In this document: positions 41,784 through 51,021 of the stretch, piece by piece | Position numbering within the stretch: position 1 is the stretch's first letter | Layout of the letters: each line of letters opens with the position of its first letter | Assembly (NCBI GenBank): GCA_039105265.1 | Contig: JAPFFF010000056.1 | Span: 744,001 to 808,000 of the forward strand | Origin: Tritrichomonas musculus | Taxonomy: Eukaryota > Parabasalia > Tritrichomonadida > Tritrichomonadidae | Direction: 5' to 3' | DNA length: 64,000 bases | Position numbers and translations under genes: made by a program | The notes under the pieces: generated by a model | Told to the model about the DNA's origin: nothing | Databases searched by the model: none | The model's input: only the letters and a program-made list of their open reading frames with translations

Positions 41784-42479
41784 TTTACAATAAAATTAAA
41801 AAGTGATAAAAAAATATCACGCGACAAAAATTATAGCAGAACAGAAAAAATGAAGATTGGGATTCAAGAATGGGATTGGCAAAATATGACTGAAATAATT
41901 GAATTCTCCTCTAAAATAGGAAGAAAATTGACTATAAGAACGTTTAAAAATATTGAATATTCATCGAGATATTGATACCAAAATTTTGGAAAAAAAGCAT
42001 GAGTAGGGGGTCATGGTTTTGAGATTGAGAAAATATAAATGATGTTTCAAAAAATATGTATGAGCAGGTATGTTCATTTTTTTATTACCAAACAAGCAAC
42101 TTGGGGTTCCTGAGCCCCATAAAAGAAAGCAGTAAAGGGGGTCCCAATTTTTCAAATCACATTTCGTGGTGCCATAATAATATTATGGTCGCCGCAAAAG
42201 TATGTATGAAATATTTTTGTAGGAATTGTGATTTGAAAAATGGGACTTTCTATGAGATGCCACAAAAATATGAATGATATATTTTTGAAAGGATTTCTAG
42301 AAAATCCTGTGGTCGTCTCAAAAAAAAACTCAGGGAAGGGTTTTCTCTTTTTTCAAATAACATTTCAGGACAATTTTTTTCAAAAAACATGTCAAGAAAA
42401 TGGTTCATTTGGACCGACAATACACAATGTTTTTTTGGAAAAATTTTTTGAATGAAATTTTTTGGAAATTGAGATAAAT
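41784..42479. promoter_or_regulatory. Non-coding region upstream of the Maverick polymerase gene
   Basis: No gene. The sequence is moderately GC-richer than other spacers, with scattered words such as TCGCCGCAAAAGTATGTATG (near 42189) that resemble the tandem-repeat unit further right. It is a likely promoter or replication-control region for the polymerase (inference). Confidence 0.4.
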
Positions 42480-42625
42480 CTTAGAGCGCCACAAAGTATA
42501 TATTTGAGCGCCGCAAAGTATGTTTTGAGCGCCACAAAGATGTCTTAGAGCGCCACAAAGACGACCTGATGCGCCACAAAGATATACCTGAAGCGCCACA
42601 AAGTATACTTAGAGCGCCACAAAGA
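42480..42625 (+). repeat. Seven tandem copies of a 21-22-bp GAGCGCCACAAAG repeat in the Maverick
   Basis: The core GAGCGCCACAAAG (variants GCGCCGCAAAG, GATGCGCCACAAAG) repeats seven times with a variable 8-9-base tail. It lies ~700 bp upstream of the polymerase start and just beyond the stop of the leftward 244-aa gene. Iterated short repeats of this kind are typical of origin or activator binding sites. Confidence 0.9.
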
Positions 42626-42746
42626 GAAGCATGAAAGATTTTACGACCAAATATTGTCTCAGATCACATGTCCATTTCCTGGTTTCAAAGAGCATTCAAA
42701 TGGGATTTCAAAGGCTTCAGAAAATGATTTCAAAGGACTTTCAAAT

Positions 42747-43481
42747 TTATTTTGTCAAGATATCATATATATCAGCATCCTGGGATGGTTTTATCTTCAG
42801 AGTAATGAACAAGGGGGATTTTAAGATTACTGGCTGGAACATAAAGTCGACCAACCTCATTTCCAAATACTTTAACGAATCTGTATTTACTTTTACTTTT
42901 ATTGGTTTTGTCAAATCATAATTCACTATTAAAGCTTCTTGGTCCATAATCATTGTATCAATATTTGCGATGATGCTGGGAGTATATTCTTGGTCTCCAA
43001 TAGATGAGTGCGCTGCTACACCCTGCAAAGATACTAAATATAATTTATTGGCAAAATCAAGAATTGGCAAATCTGGGACGTTGCATTCAACTCCATTTGG
43101 AAATATATGTCCAGGCTTAGTATTGAACAATCCAGTAATTAATTTTGCTCTATGGCTGCCTTCTTTGAATTTTACTGTTTGGACAGGCTTTAAAGATATG
43201 GTTCTATTGTTGACATTTTTGAAGGTAATTACAGTCTGACTTTCATTTAAAAATTTAACCAGATTTGCAAAAGAATAGGCATACGACTCCTCGAAATCAA
43301 TTCGAACTTCACTATTTTCTGTCTCAAATATTAAATAATCATCATCGGTGGTTAACAAAATATTGGCTTTAGTATTAATAGACGAAACATAATACTTGAC
43401 GAAAGGGCATTTCCAAGGAATATCTATATTCATTCTTACAGTATTATAATTCCCTGGCTGGCTCTGAACACTATACAGCAT
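42747..43481 (-). CDS. Maverick 244-aa beta-rich protein, candidate penton (single jelly-roll)
   Basis: 244 aa, predominantly beta-strands (TKANILLTTDDDYLIFETEN, QTVKFKEGSHRAKLITGLF). It has a conserved-looking C-terminal region (SLKYLEMRLVDFMFQPVILK, SPLFITLKIKP) that reads like the last strands of a jelly-roll. No membrane segment or catalytic motif is visible. Size and beta content suit the Polinton penton/minor capsid protein. The gene diverges from the 1380-aa fibre-like gene across only 19 bp. Confidence 0.5.
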   Translation of the reverse strand: MLYSVQSQPGNYNTVRMNIDIPWKCPFVKYYVSSINTKANILLTTDDDYLIFETENSEVRIDFEESYAYSFANLVKFLNESQTVITFKNVNNRTISLKPVQTVKFKEGSHRAKLITGLFNTKPGHIFPNGVECNVPDLPILDFANKLYLVSLQGVAAHSSIGDQEYTPSIIANIDTMIMDQEALIVNYDLTKPIKVKVNTDSLKYLEMRLVDFMFQPVILKSPLFITLKIKPSQDADIYDILTK

Positions 43482-43500
43482 TATTTAATTTCAGATTAAA

Positions 43501-46500
43501 ATGTCCTTGACACTATATTCTGCAAAGAGCAAAGAAGCAAAAAAACTTAAAGCAAATGGATTTGAAATATGTGCTGGAGAAGATGAAAAAATAAATATCA
43601 TCCAAGAAGATAAGCCCGATGAATACCCAAAATTTAATTGTCTATACAATAAAGCTGAAGTTGATGCCAGAGTGGTAAATGACTATATTGAAAATGGAGG
43701 TAGTCTTAAAGGATTTGGGGATGTTCCAATAACTGAAAAATCTACACAAATACTTGAATACAAAGCATTAGCAAGAACGAATTCATTTGTTGAATCCAAC
43801 AGAGAACTTATCAGAGATGAATATTGTGTTAATACATTTAATGATATTATCGAAGGGGAATCTAAGACTTGTGAAGCAATCCATGATATGTATAGCGAAT
43901 TGATGTGCGCAGCAGATGGATACGAACAAGTAGTATTGGAAGAAGACAAGGGGAAATGTGAAGTAGTTAAATATGTTCAAACTCCTACTGCTCCACCAGA
44001 GCCTAAGCCAACTGAACCTTTCCTCCAATACAAGACATATCATAATTTAGCTGATATGTTGATGAATATTATGAAGAATGAAAAAAAGAATCAAAACACA
44101 ACGAGAATATTATATGAGGTATTTAATGAAGCAAACTGGATAAAATTCATAAATGGAACAAAGCAATATCATTACAATCTTCAAGACAATACTCTTAAGA
44201 CAATAGGATATAAATATAAAAATAGCGATGAAGAAGTTAAAGCAGACCAGCTAGTGGAGGTAGGAAGCCCGGGTGAATTTATTGATATATACATGCAAAA
44301 TCAAAAAGATAATTACGCAAATATTAAACTATTTATGGGTGCTTTCCTAGCACAATATTTGGTTGAAGTAATGATAAAGAAGGGCATCAACTACATAAAA
44401 ACAAGAAAGGATGCGGATAGTTTACGAATCACTATTATTGAAGATGACGGTACATCTGAAAACATCGCCCTTGGAGAATATTTAAATAATGTGTATGCAA
44501 GCTTAAACCATTTAACTCAAGCTCATAATGATTTGCATGATTATGTCCTCAAAATTAAATCCTGTACATGTAATCAAGATGGAGAGAATAATTTTGAAGA
44601 TGAGAACGATGCTATATTTGTTGAATTGTTAGCTGATTTATATGATAGAGTTGATGGAGTCGAAGACCATCTTCAGGTACATGATATTAGTCGTTTGCAT
44701 TTTGACAACCAGGCCCAATTGGCTCAATCACAGGTAGTTGACTTTTCGATTTACAATAATGATGACGGTATAAATGATTTGGTAAATCAATATCAAAATC
44801 AAAATCAGCATATAGATTCTAATATACAGCATACCAATTTCATGAATGATAGGTCTTTTAATATTGATCATGATGAAAGATATTATTGGTCAGCCCTCTT
44901 TCATAGATGGGTTTTATTAACAGAAAGTGGGTATTCATTTGATGATTTTCCATCAGGCTGGAGAACAAATAGAAGCTTTGATGCGCCTCCTTCATTTATA
45001 TTTGATGTGGACAGACAAAACTGGATTCAGATTATGATTACTGATTTTGATAATAAATGTCAAGGTTGGAGGAATAATGAAGATAGAATGAGTGTGGCTG
45101 TTTATACAGCCTTTATGGCAAACAATACAAAACAGAAAGAAGGAGATATAGTATGGGATGAAAATGAAAATGAATGGATATACTGCAATAGTGCTGTTAG
45201 CCCTTTGAGTATTGACATCGGCACACCACCAAAACAGCCCGATGGGTCTATTTCAATTCCAGGGTCAGACCTTGAATCGTTCAAGAAAGCATTAGAAGTA
45301 TATGGAAACAAATATATCGAACCACCAAAGAATTATCAATTTAATAGAGAAAAACCAATATATGGAGATGTTAATATCAAAGCAAATTTAAATGTTAATG
45401 GATTAATAAATGGAGTAGATATATCAAATTTATCATCGGGAGGGGATATTACCACATCTAATTTTACTTATCAATCTGGCTTTCCCAAATATATTCTCAC
45501 CAATAATTTGCTCAGCACAGATACTTTTAGATTATTTGATAGAGACTTTAAGATGATGGTGATAGGTGGTACAGAAGAAATACAAGAACAAATAAAAGAT
45601 ACTCAGGGAAGGATAAATATATTTAAAATAATTCTTCGAAACAATATTATGATGAATGCTAATGGAAAAATAATTAAAGAGTTCTATATCTATGCAGAAG
45701 ATGGAAAAATATATAATCCAATCCTCATACACAATACCGAGCATGATGAAACCCGGCTTAGTTATTTCCATGAAACAACAACAAATAAATTATATATTGC
45801 TCATGATGAAGGGGTTAGAATTGATTCTTATGATTTATATCTCAAGGGAGAGCTAAGTATAATGTATTTATTACCTCAAGACTCTTTGGTAGCTGTTGAG
45901 CCAACAATAAAGTGTGATACAATAGAGGCTAAGAATGCTCTTAAATTACATAATTCTGATATTATTTATTTATATAAACCAACAAAAATTACTGACGCTA
46001 CAATAGGAGATAAAGAATATTATAAAATGATATATGAAATCCCAGATGATTACCATCTCATCGAAGGCTTCAAATTCAAATTCAAGGAGTATTGCTTCGG
46101 TAATTCATGGGAATTAGAATGGAAGGAAGATAAATGGACAGGCAATAATTTGAGTGGAAGATTAGGAGGGAGTGTCATTAACAAATTAAATAAAAGGAAC
46201 ACAGGGTATTATCATAATGATAATAGAACACATTTATGCTATGCAATGATGAAAAATGATGATATACACAACGAAATAATACCGAGAGGAGAGAAGGGTA
46301 TATTGTATAGCTTATATGCACTCGCTAGTAAAGAAGGAAAATTAGAAACCAAATTATTGTTAAACAATGATGAAATTATAAATGGGGATGAAAATCATAT
46401 TAGTTGTTGGGTGTTTGAGATGGGAGGACATAATAAAGAGACATATGAAGGCTATGATTTGGTAGGTGTTGAGTGTAGATTATTTAATTATGAGGCTAAT

Positions 46501-47643
46501 ATAATTAAATTTAATGAATTAATTCCTAAAATCTCCAGAGTATATTTAGATATTTATTTGCCAAAATCATCTACTCCTACCCGACTAACATTCAAAATAT
46601 TACCACAAATACTTCATGTCTATGGACAGCTGAATGGAAATGTTGATTTGATAGGAGATTTGGACACAATAGATAGAATAGCCTGTGATTGGACAGATAG
46701 TTTTATCAATCCTGAGGACAGGAATATTGAAATATATTTACGAAAGAGCATGGCAGACCCCTTCGAAGAAATGAATTGGGATGGTAAAATGAATCCCTTT
46801 GAATATATTATCAGGCAACAATTTTATGAGATATACCCCAATCCTAATGCAGCTACCACTTTGTATACAGATTATAATATATGCTCATCCAAAATTATTA
46901 CTGCCGACAATATTACTACGATGAGAAGTGATTTAAATTTGGTAAGTAATAACTTTGATGTTTTATCATATGACTTCAATAAATTGGAGAATAAAGTTGG
47001 CCAAATGGATAGGAGATTAATAACAGTCGAAGATAAGACTGAACATCTAATTTCAGATATGAAGTCAATAAAGATTGTTGAAGGGATTTCTTTAGCCTTC
47101 ACTATAGCAGGTGGAATAGTTGGTGGAGGCTTAGCTTTATCATCGATGGGCATTACATTTGGAGGAGCAGAAGCGTCATCAGAAGTAGCAGTAGCAGCGA
47201 CAACAATAACTCATGCTAGGACATCATTTTTATTGGAAGAGTCATATTTTAGCGGCGCTTCTCGGCTAAGAAAATTTGACCCTTGGTCTAGGACAATTTC
47301 AGACACAAATAAAGTATTAGAATGGTGTGATGAAGGGTTAGATGAATTAGAAGAGATTACTTTCGAAAATGATTTTGATGATCCAGACAAGGGGGTAATG
47401 ACTCTTCAGGCAACATTTAATTTATGTAATATTTTCAGAGATTCTTTGAAGCCTGTTTTCAAAATATTAGCTAACGAAATAAAATCTGTTCAAAGCACAA
47501 AGCATCCCCTAGATGATATAGATATGACTGCTTATATTACAAAATTGGAGGTCAAAGAAATGTTGGAGCAAAAGGATTTATATATCGATTCATTGGAGAA
47601 AAGGATTGCTGCATTGGAGAAGAAGTGTGCAAATATTGAGTAG
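43501..47643 (+). CDS. Maverick large fibre/spike-like protein 1 (1380 aa)
   Basis: 1380 aa. The N-terminal ~450 residues are unique, with helical stretches and a charged NGGSLKGFGDVP region. The middle and C-terminal parts are paralogous to the next protein. Shared blocks include LKGELSIMYLLPQDSL, NALKLHNSDIIYLYKPT, FEYIIRQQFYEIYPNPNAAT, TLYTDYNI and ITADNITTMRSDLN. After a coiled coil near 1165-1200 there is a Gly-rich hydrophobic stretch (FTIAGGIVGGGLALSSMGIT), and the very C-terminus is another coiled coil (DSLEKRIAALEKKC). This resembles oligomeric attachment or entry proteins. The function is inference. Confidence 0.65.
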   Translation: MSLTLYSAKSKEAKKLKANGFEICAGEDEKINIIQEDKPDEYPKFNCLYNKAEVDARVVNDYIENGGSLKGFGDVPITEKSTQILEYKALARTNSFVESNRELIRDEYCVNTFNDIIEGESKTCEAIHDMYSELMCAADGYEQVVLEEDKGKCEVVKYVQTPTAPPEPKPTEPFLQYKTYHNLADMLMNIMKNEKKNQNTTRILYEVFNEANWIKFINGTKQYHYNLQDNTLKTIGYKYKNSDEEVKADQLVEVGSPGEFIDIYMQNQKDNYANIKLFMGAFLAQYLVEVMIKKGINYIKTRKDADSLRITIIEDDGTSENIALGEYLNNVYASLNHLTQAHNDLHDYVLKIKSCTCNQDGENNFEDENDAIFVELLADLYDRVDGVEDHLQVHDISRLHFDNQAQLAQSQVVDFSIYNNDDGINDLVNQYQNQNQHIDSNIQHTNFMNDRSFNIDHDERYYWSALFHRWVLLTESGYSFDDFPSGWRTNRSFDAPPSFIFDVDRQNWIQIMITDFDNKCQGWRNNEDRMSVAVYTAFMANNTKQKEGDIVWDENENEWIYCNSAVSPLSIDIGTPPKQPDGSISIPGSDLESFKKALEVYGNKYIEPPKNYQFNREKPIYGDVNIKANLNVNGLINGVDISNLSSGGDITTSNFTYQSGFPKYILTNNLLSTDTFRLFDRDFKMMVIGGTEEIQEQIKDTQGRINIFKIILRNNIMMNANGKIIKEFYIYAEDGKIYNPILIHNTEHDETRLSYFHETTTNKLYIAHDEGVRIDSYDLYLKGELSIMYLLPQDSLVAVEPTIKCDTIEAKNALKLHNSDIIYLYKPTKITDATIGDKEYYKMIYEIPDDYHLIEGFKFKFKEYCFGNSWELEWKEDKWTGNNLSGRLGGSVINKLNKRNTGYYHNDNRTHLCYAMMKNDDIHNEIIPRGEKGILYSLYALASKEGKLETKLLLNNDEIINGDENHISCWVFEMGGHNKETYEGYDLVGVECRLFNYEANIIKFNELIPKISRVYLDIYLPKSSTPTRLTFKILPQILHVYGQLNGNVDLIGDLDTIDRIACDWTDSFINPEDRNIEIYLRKSMADPFEEMNWDGKMNPFEYIIRQQFYEIYPNPNAATTLYTDYNICSSKIITADNITTMRSDLNLVSNNFDVLSYDFNKLENKVGQMDRRLITVEDKTEHLISDMKSIKIVEGISLAFTIAGGIVGGGLALSSMGITFGGAEASSEVAVAATTITHARTSFLLEESYFSGASRLRKFDPWSRTISDTNKVLEWCDEGLDELEEITFENDFDDPDKGVMTLQATFNLCNIFRDSLKPVFKILANEIKSVQSTKHPLDDIDMTAYITKLEVKEMLEQKDLYIDSLEKRIAALEKKCANIE

Positions 47644-47671
47644 AATAGGGAAATATTTTTTTGGGTTTGAA

Positions 47672-50600
47672 ATGGCAGCAACAACAACAAAATTCATCGG
47701 AGATATACAATTCAAGGTAGGAGACAGCACTCGTAAAGCAAGCCAGTTATTAACCCTAAGTGATTTAGATGGATATGTTCAGACAGGCCATTTATTCAAT
47801 GAAGTAGATGGCATACCAGAATTTAATATCAAAAATAATAATATACAATACGAGTCATTTGAGTCATCAACAACCCAATATCATATTCTTAAATTTGTTA
47901 ATATACCTGAGGATTTCATGAATAAAGTGAAGGAAATAACAGCCCAAACAAATCTTTTCAAAGTTGTTTTGAGAAAAAATATTATATACGATACGAATGG
48001 AAATTTAGTGAAGGAATTCTTTATTTATGCCAAGGATGGAAAGGTTTATTGCCCTCTCATAACCAAAAGCAGTAATGGCTGTTCTATAAATAACAGCACC
48101 ATATTTGAATACATCAACATAGCTTTCGATTCTAGCCTCGATTTTAATCCCTATTCCCTTTGGTTGAATGGTGAGTTGAGTATAATGAATGAATATCTTA
48201 CAGATAGCCTCCAAACAGAAAAAGCAATAAAATGTTCAATTATCAAGGCTGATAATGCTTTGAAGCTTCATAAAAGTGATGTATTGTATCTCTATAAACC
48301 CACACTAACTAGTGAAGTCCAAATAGATGATAAAATGTATTGGCTACTGCAATGGAATATAGACGATAATTACAATATACCTAGCGGCTTGGAATTTAAG
48401 TTTAGTGAATATTGTTTTGGTAATAAATGGGTTTTAAGCTGGGATGGAACTAAGTGGGTAGGAGATAATATACAAGGAAACATAAACGGAAATATAAAAA
48501 ATGCATTAAATAAAGAGAATGAACATGGAGAGGATGGAACATATATTAGAATCAAGAGAAGTGAAAGAAATAAAATGTTGATTAAAAAGCCTGATAACTA
48601 TTCTATTGATAATCTCCTACATTATATGATACATGGAGGGAAATGTAAATTGGACTGTAAATTGAAACTAAAGACGGGTGAGATAGAAAGTTTTTCAAAA
48701 TATGGATTGGGCTATCAAACAAGTAATGGAGGAATAAATGTTGATGGATATGATATTGAAGCTATAAGATGCTATAAAGCAAACGGTACAGGGAGCGAAT
48801 TAGATATTTCTAAAGTGGAAGAATTTTTACTTGATATCACTTTGGACGGTACCATCAAGGCAAACAGATTTTCTATGAGGCCTACTGGAAAAATATTTGA
48901 CCCAAAGAGTGATAAGAAATGGTATTTCATCACTGGTATATTAGATTCGTGTGAAAAAGTAGAATATTGTTATGCTTCATCTACCCCTAATGACTCACGA
49001 AATATTAAAATCTATTTATTCAAAGAATATGTTGACCCGATAGATGAGGTCAATTGGGACCCTACAACAAACCCCTTCGAATATATTATCAAACAACAAT
49101 TTTATGAGATATATCCCAATCCTAATGCTGCAACAACATTATATACAGACTATAACATTACCTCATCGAAAATTATTACTGCCGACAATATTACTACAAT
49201 GAGAAGTGATTTAAATATGGTAAGCAATAATGTTGATGTGATAAGTTATGACGTCCAGGAAATGAGCACGACAATGGAAAGCCTCAAAGGAAGAGTATCA
49301 AGAGCAGAAACAATAACTCAGCATCTAGAAGAAGATGTTGATAAGTTAAGAATTGTGTCATGGACAGCTTTAGCTTTTGGAGTAGCTGGAACGGCAGGTT
49401 CTATGGGCTCTATAGGCATGCAGCTTTTTCCCGAAGGAATTAGTTTTCCAACAATAAAGGGAGGTGGATTTTTGAAGAGAATTTTCTCTAACAAATCAAC
49501 GAAAGGGATGAGTGATTTGTTGCGGTCATCTATTAATTTCATGTCTGGGACCATCGCTAGGTCTATCACAAAAGATATTACTCCAATAATTATGTGGTGT
49601 GAAGAAGAATATAAACCATTAGATGATTTAAAATTTGAAGATGAAAATGATAACCCTGACAGTGGAGCCTTAACTTTAAGTGGGGCAATGGATATTGGTA
49701 ATATATTTAGAGATTCTTTGAAGCCTGCATTTAAATTACTTGCCGAAAAAGTAAATGAAATAGAAGCTGAATTTGATAATTTCCCTACTGTTGATGAAGT
49801 AAATGAGGCGTTGGAGAAAGTAAAAAGTGAGATTCCTGCCGCCGTAGATTTATCAAAATATCGAGAAAAAAATGATTTGATATATAAAGATGCTGTCGAT
49901 GTGCCTTTTGAAAATGTACAAGATAGCTCAGGAACGTGGGAAGTCAAAATAAAATTGACTATGGGAACTCGCCTTGTTGGAACAATATCAAATAACGATG
50001 GTTTTGTAAAAGAGTTTGATTATTTGTTTGATTATAATGGTGATATTACTGAAGATGGAGATGTTAATGTCGCTTTTGAAATTGACGGAACAACTTATTA
50101 CTTAACTTATTATAAAAGTGATAGTAATGGTCTGTGCTTTTATATCGATAACGGGGAAGACTATTTCGATACCAAATTAATATTAGCGGAAAAAATATTG
50201 AAGCAAGATAAAATAGCATTGAAAAGTGAGATTCCTGAACCTGTTGATTTGACCAATTATGCTTTGAAAAGTGAAAATGAAGAATTGAAGACAAGGATAG
50301 AAAACTTAGAGACAAGATTAGCTGCGTTAGAGAATAAATTAACACGAATTAACTATACATTCAACATACCAAATAGTACTAGCATTCGTTATCAATTTGA
50401 CCAACAACTTGATGTATATGAAGCTATGCTCTATTTGACATATCATGAAAACAAAAATAATGTTGCCAGTGATAAAGAAATCAAAATCAATATATCATTC
50501 AATGTTAATAATACTCCTAAGTATGAATATCAATGCGAACCATATAAGATATGGTTAAACAATCTTGAATATCCATTAAATAGTAGCAATTTTATTGTCA

Positions 50601-50701
50601 ATGCAACAGCTAATTTTATATTGATAAATACAACATTCTTTACATCAAATGGTATCTTAGCTGAAGATAACACCAAGAATGAAATACATTCATTACTATA
50701 A
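47672..50701 (+). CDS. Maverick large fibre/spike-like protein 2 (1009 aa)
   Basis: I chose ATG 47672 (MAATTTKFIGDIQFKVG) because it follows A+T7 at 47655-47662 and avoids overlap with the previous gene. It shares with the upstream protein the blocks LNGELSIMNEYLTDSL, NALKLHKSDVLYLYKPT, FEYIIKQQFYEIYPNPNAAT and ITADNITTMRSDLN. It also has the coiled coil plus hydrophobic Gly-rich segment (LAFGVAGTAGSMGSIG) and a C-terminal coiled coil (RIENLETRLAALENKL). A unique ~110-residue beta-rich tip follows the last coil. That tip is where a receptor-binding head would be in a fibre (inference). It ends inside the first bases of the right terminal repeat. Confidence 0.65.
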   Translation: MAATTTKFIGDIQFKVGDSTRKASQLLTLSDLDGYVQTGHLFNEVDGIPEFNIKNNNIQYESFESSTTQYHILKFVNIPEDFMNKVKEITAQTNLFKVVLRKNIIYDTNGNLVKEFFIYAKDGKVYCPLITKSSNGCSINNSTIFEYINIAFDSSLDFNPYSLWLNGELSIMNEYLTDSLQTEKAIKCSIIKADNALKLHKSDVLYLYKPTLTSEVQIDDKMYWLLQWNIDDNYNIPSGLEFKFSEYCFGNKWVLSWDGTKWVGDNIQGNINGNIKNALNKENEHGEDGTYIRIKRSERNKMLIKKPDNYSIDNLLHYMIHGGKCKLDCKLKLKTGEIESFSKYGLGYQTSNGGINVDGYDIEAIRCYKANGTGSELDISKVEEFLLDITLDGTIKANRFSMRPTGKIFDPKSDKKWYFITGILDSCEKVEYCYASSTPNDSRNIKIYLFKEYVDPIDEVNWDPTTNPFEYIIKQQFYEIYPNPNAATTLYTDYNITSSKIITADNITTMRSDLNMVSNNVDVISYDVQEMSTTMESLKGRVSRAETITQHLEEDVDKLRIVSWTALAFGVAGTAGSMGSIGMQLFPEGISFPTIKGGGFLKRIFSNKSTKGMSDLLRSSINFMSGTIARSITKDITPIIMWCEEEYKPLDDLKFEDENDNPDSGALTLSGAMDIGNIFRDSLKPAFKLLAEKVNEIEAEFDNFPTVDEVNEALEKVKSEIPAAVDLSKYREKNDLIYKDAVDVPFENVQDSSGTWEVKIKLTMGTRLVGTISNNDGFVKEFDYLFDYNGDITEDGDVNVAFEIDGTTYYLTYYKSDSNGLCFYIDNGEDYFDTKLILAEKILKQDKIALKSEIPEPVDLTNYALKSENEELKTRIENLETRLAALENKLTRINYTFNIPNSTSIRYQFDQQLDVYEAMLYLTYHENKNNVASDKEIKINISFNVNNTPKYEYQCEPYKIWLNNLEYPLNSSNFIVNATANFILINTTFFTSNGILAEDNTKNEIHSLL

Positions 50702-51021
50702 AGTAAGCATATTCTATAGGGATTGGTGTTTGTTCTTCAGCTGGATTGAGCGTCGGGTACATTTCAATCATTATAAAACAACTTCTTGATTCGAAGGGAT
50801 ATCTTAACAGAATCTTCAAGAAATACATTTTTTTGTGTCAAAATAATTTTTACAACGAGACGATAAAAATATGAGTTTGGAATTTTTTTGTTGCGAACTT
50901 TTTGAATTATCGAGGTGGTTGGAGCTTTTTGAAGGCTCTGGGGGGCTTCCAAAGGCTCCAAGTGGCTGTGAAATGGGCTTAAGTATAGGCTTGGCGATAG
51001 CGGAGCCTATACTATACTACT
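50700..51021 (-). repeat. Right terminal inverted repeat of the Maverick
   Basis: 322 bp, inverted match to 27469-27790 with one mismatch. It is followed by the 5-bp target duplication ATTAT and host ankyrin coding sequence. Confidence 0.95.

Larger units (their letters stand above)
27469..51021. mobile_element. Maverick/Polinton, 23.55 kb, looks whole
   Basis: The 322-bp terminal inverted repeats (27469-27790 and 50700-51021) begin AG, as in the family, and differ at a single base. The target duplication is ATTAT (27464-27468 and 51022-51026). Family parts present are a retroviral-type integrase, an FtsK/HerA-type packaging ATPase, a probable capsid protein, a protein-primed B-family polymerase and several virion-type proteins. 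All major frames are open, so the element looks whole, with no breaks noticed. I did not recognise a maturation protease among the small ORFs. The near-identical termini indicate a very recent insertion. It sits inside a host ankyrin gene. Confidence 0.97.

Noticed and set aside
42480-42625. CRISPR array
   Set aside because: Repeat units are 21-22 bp with 8-9-base tails and no unique spacers. This is a simple tandem repeat in a eukaryotic element.
43683-44043. Minus-strand ORFs inside the large fibre-like genes
   Set aside because: Antisense shadows with no domains. The plus frame is open over more than 4 kb.
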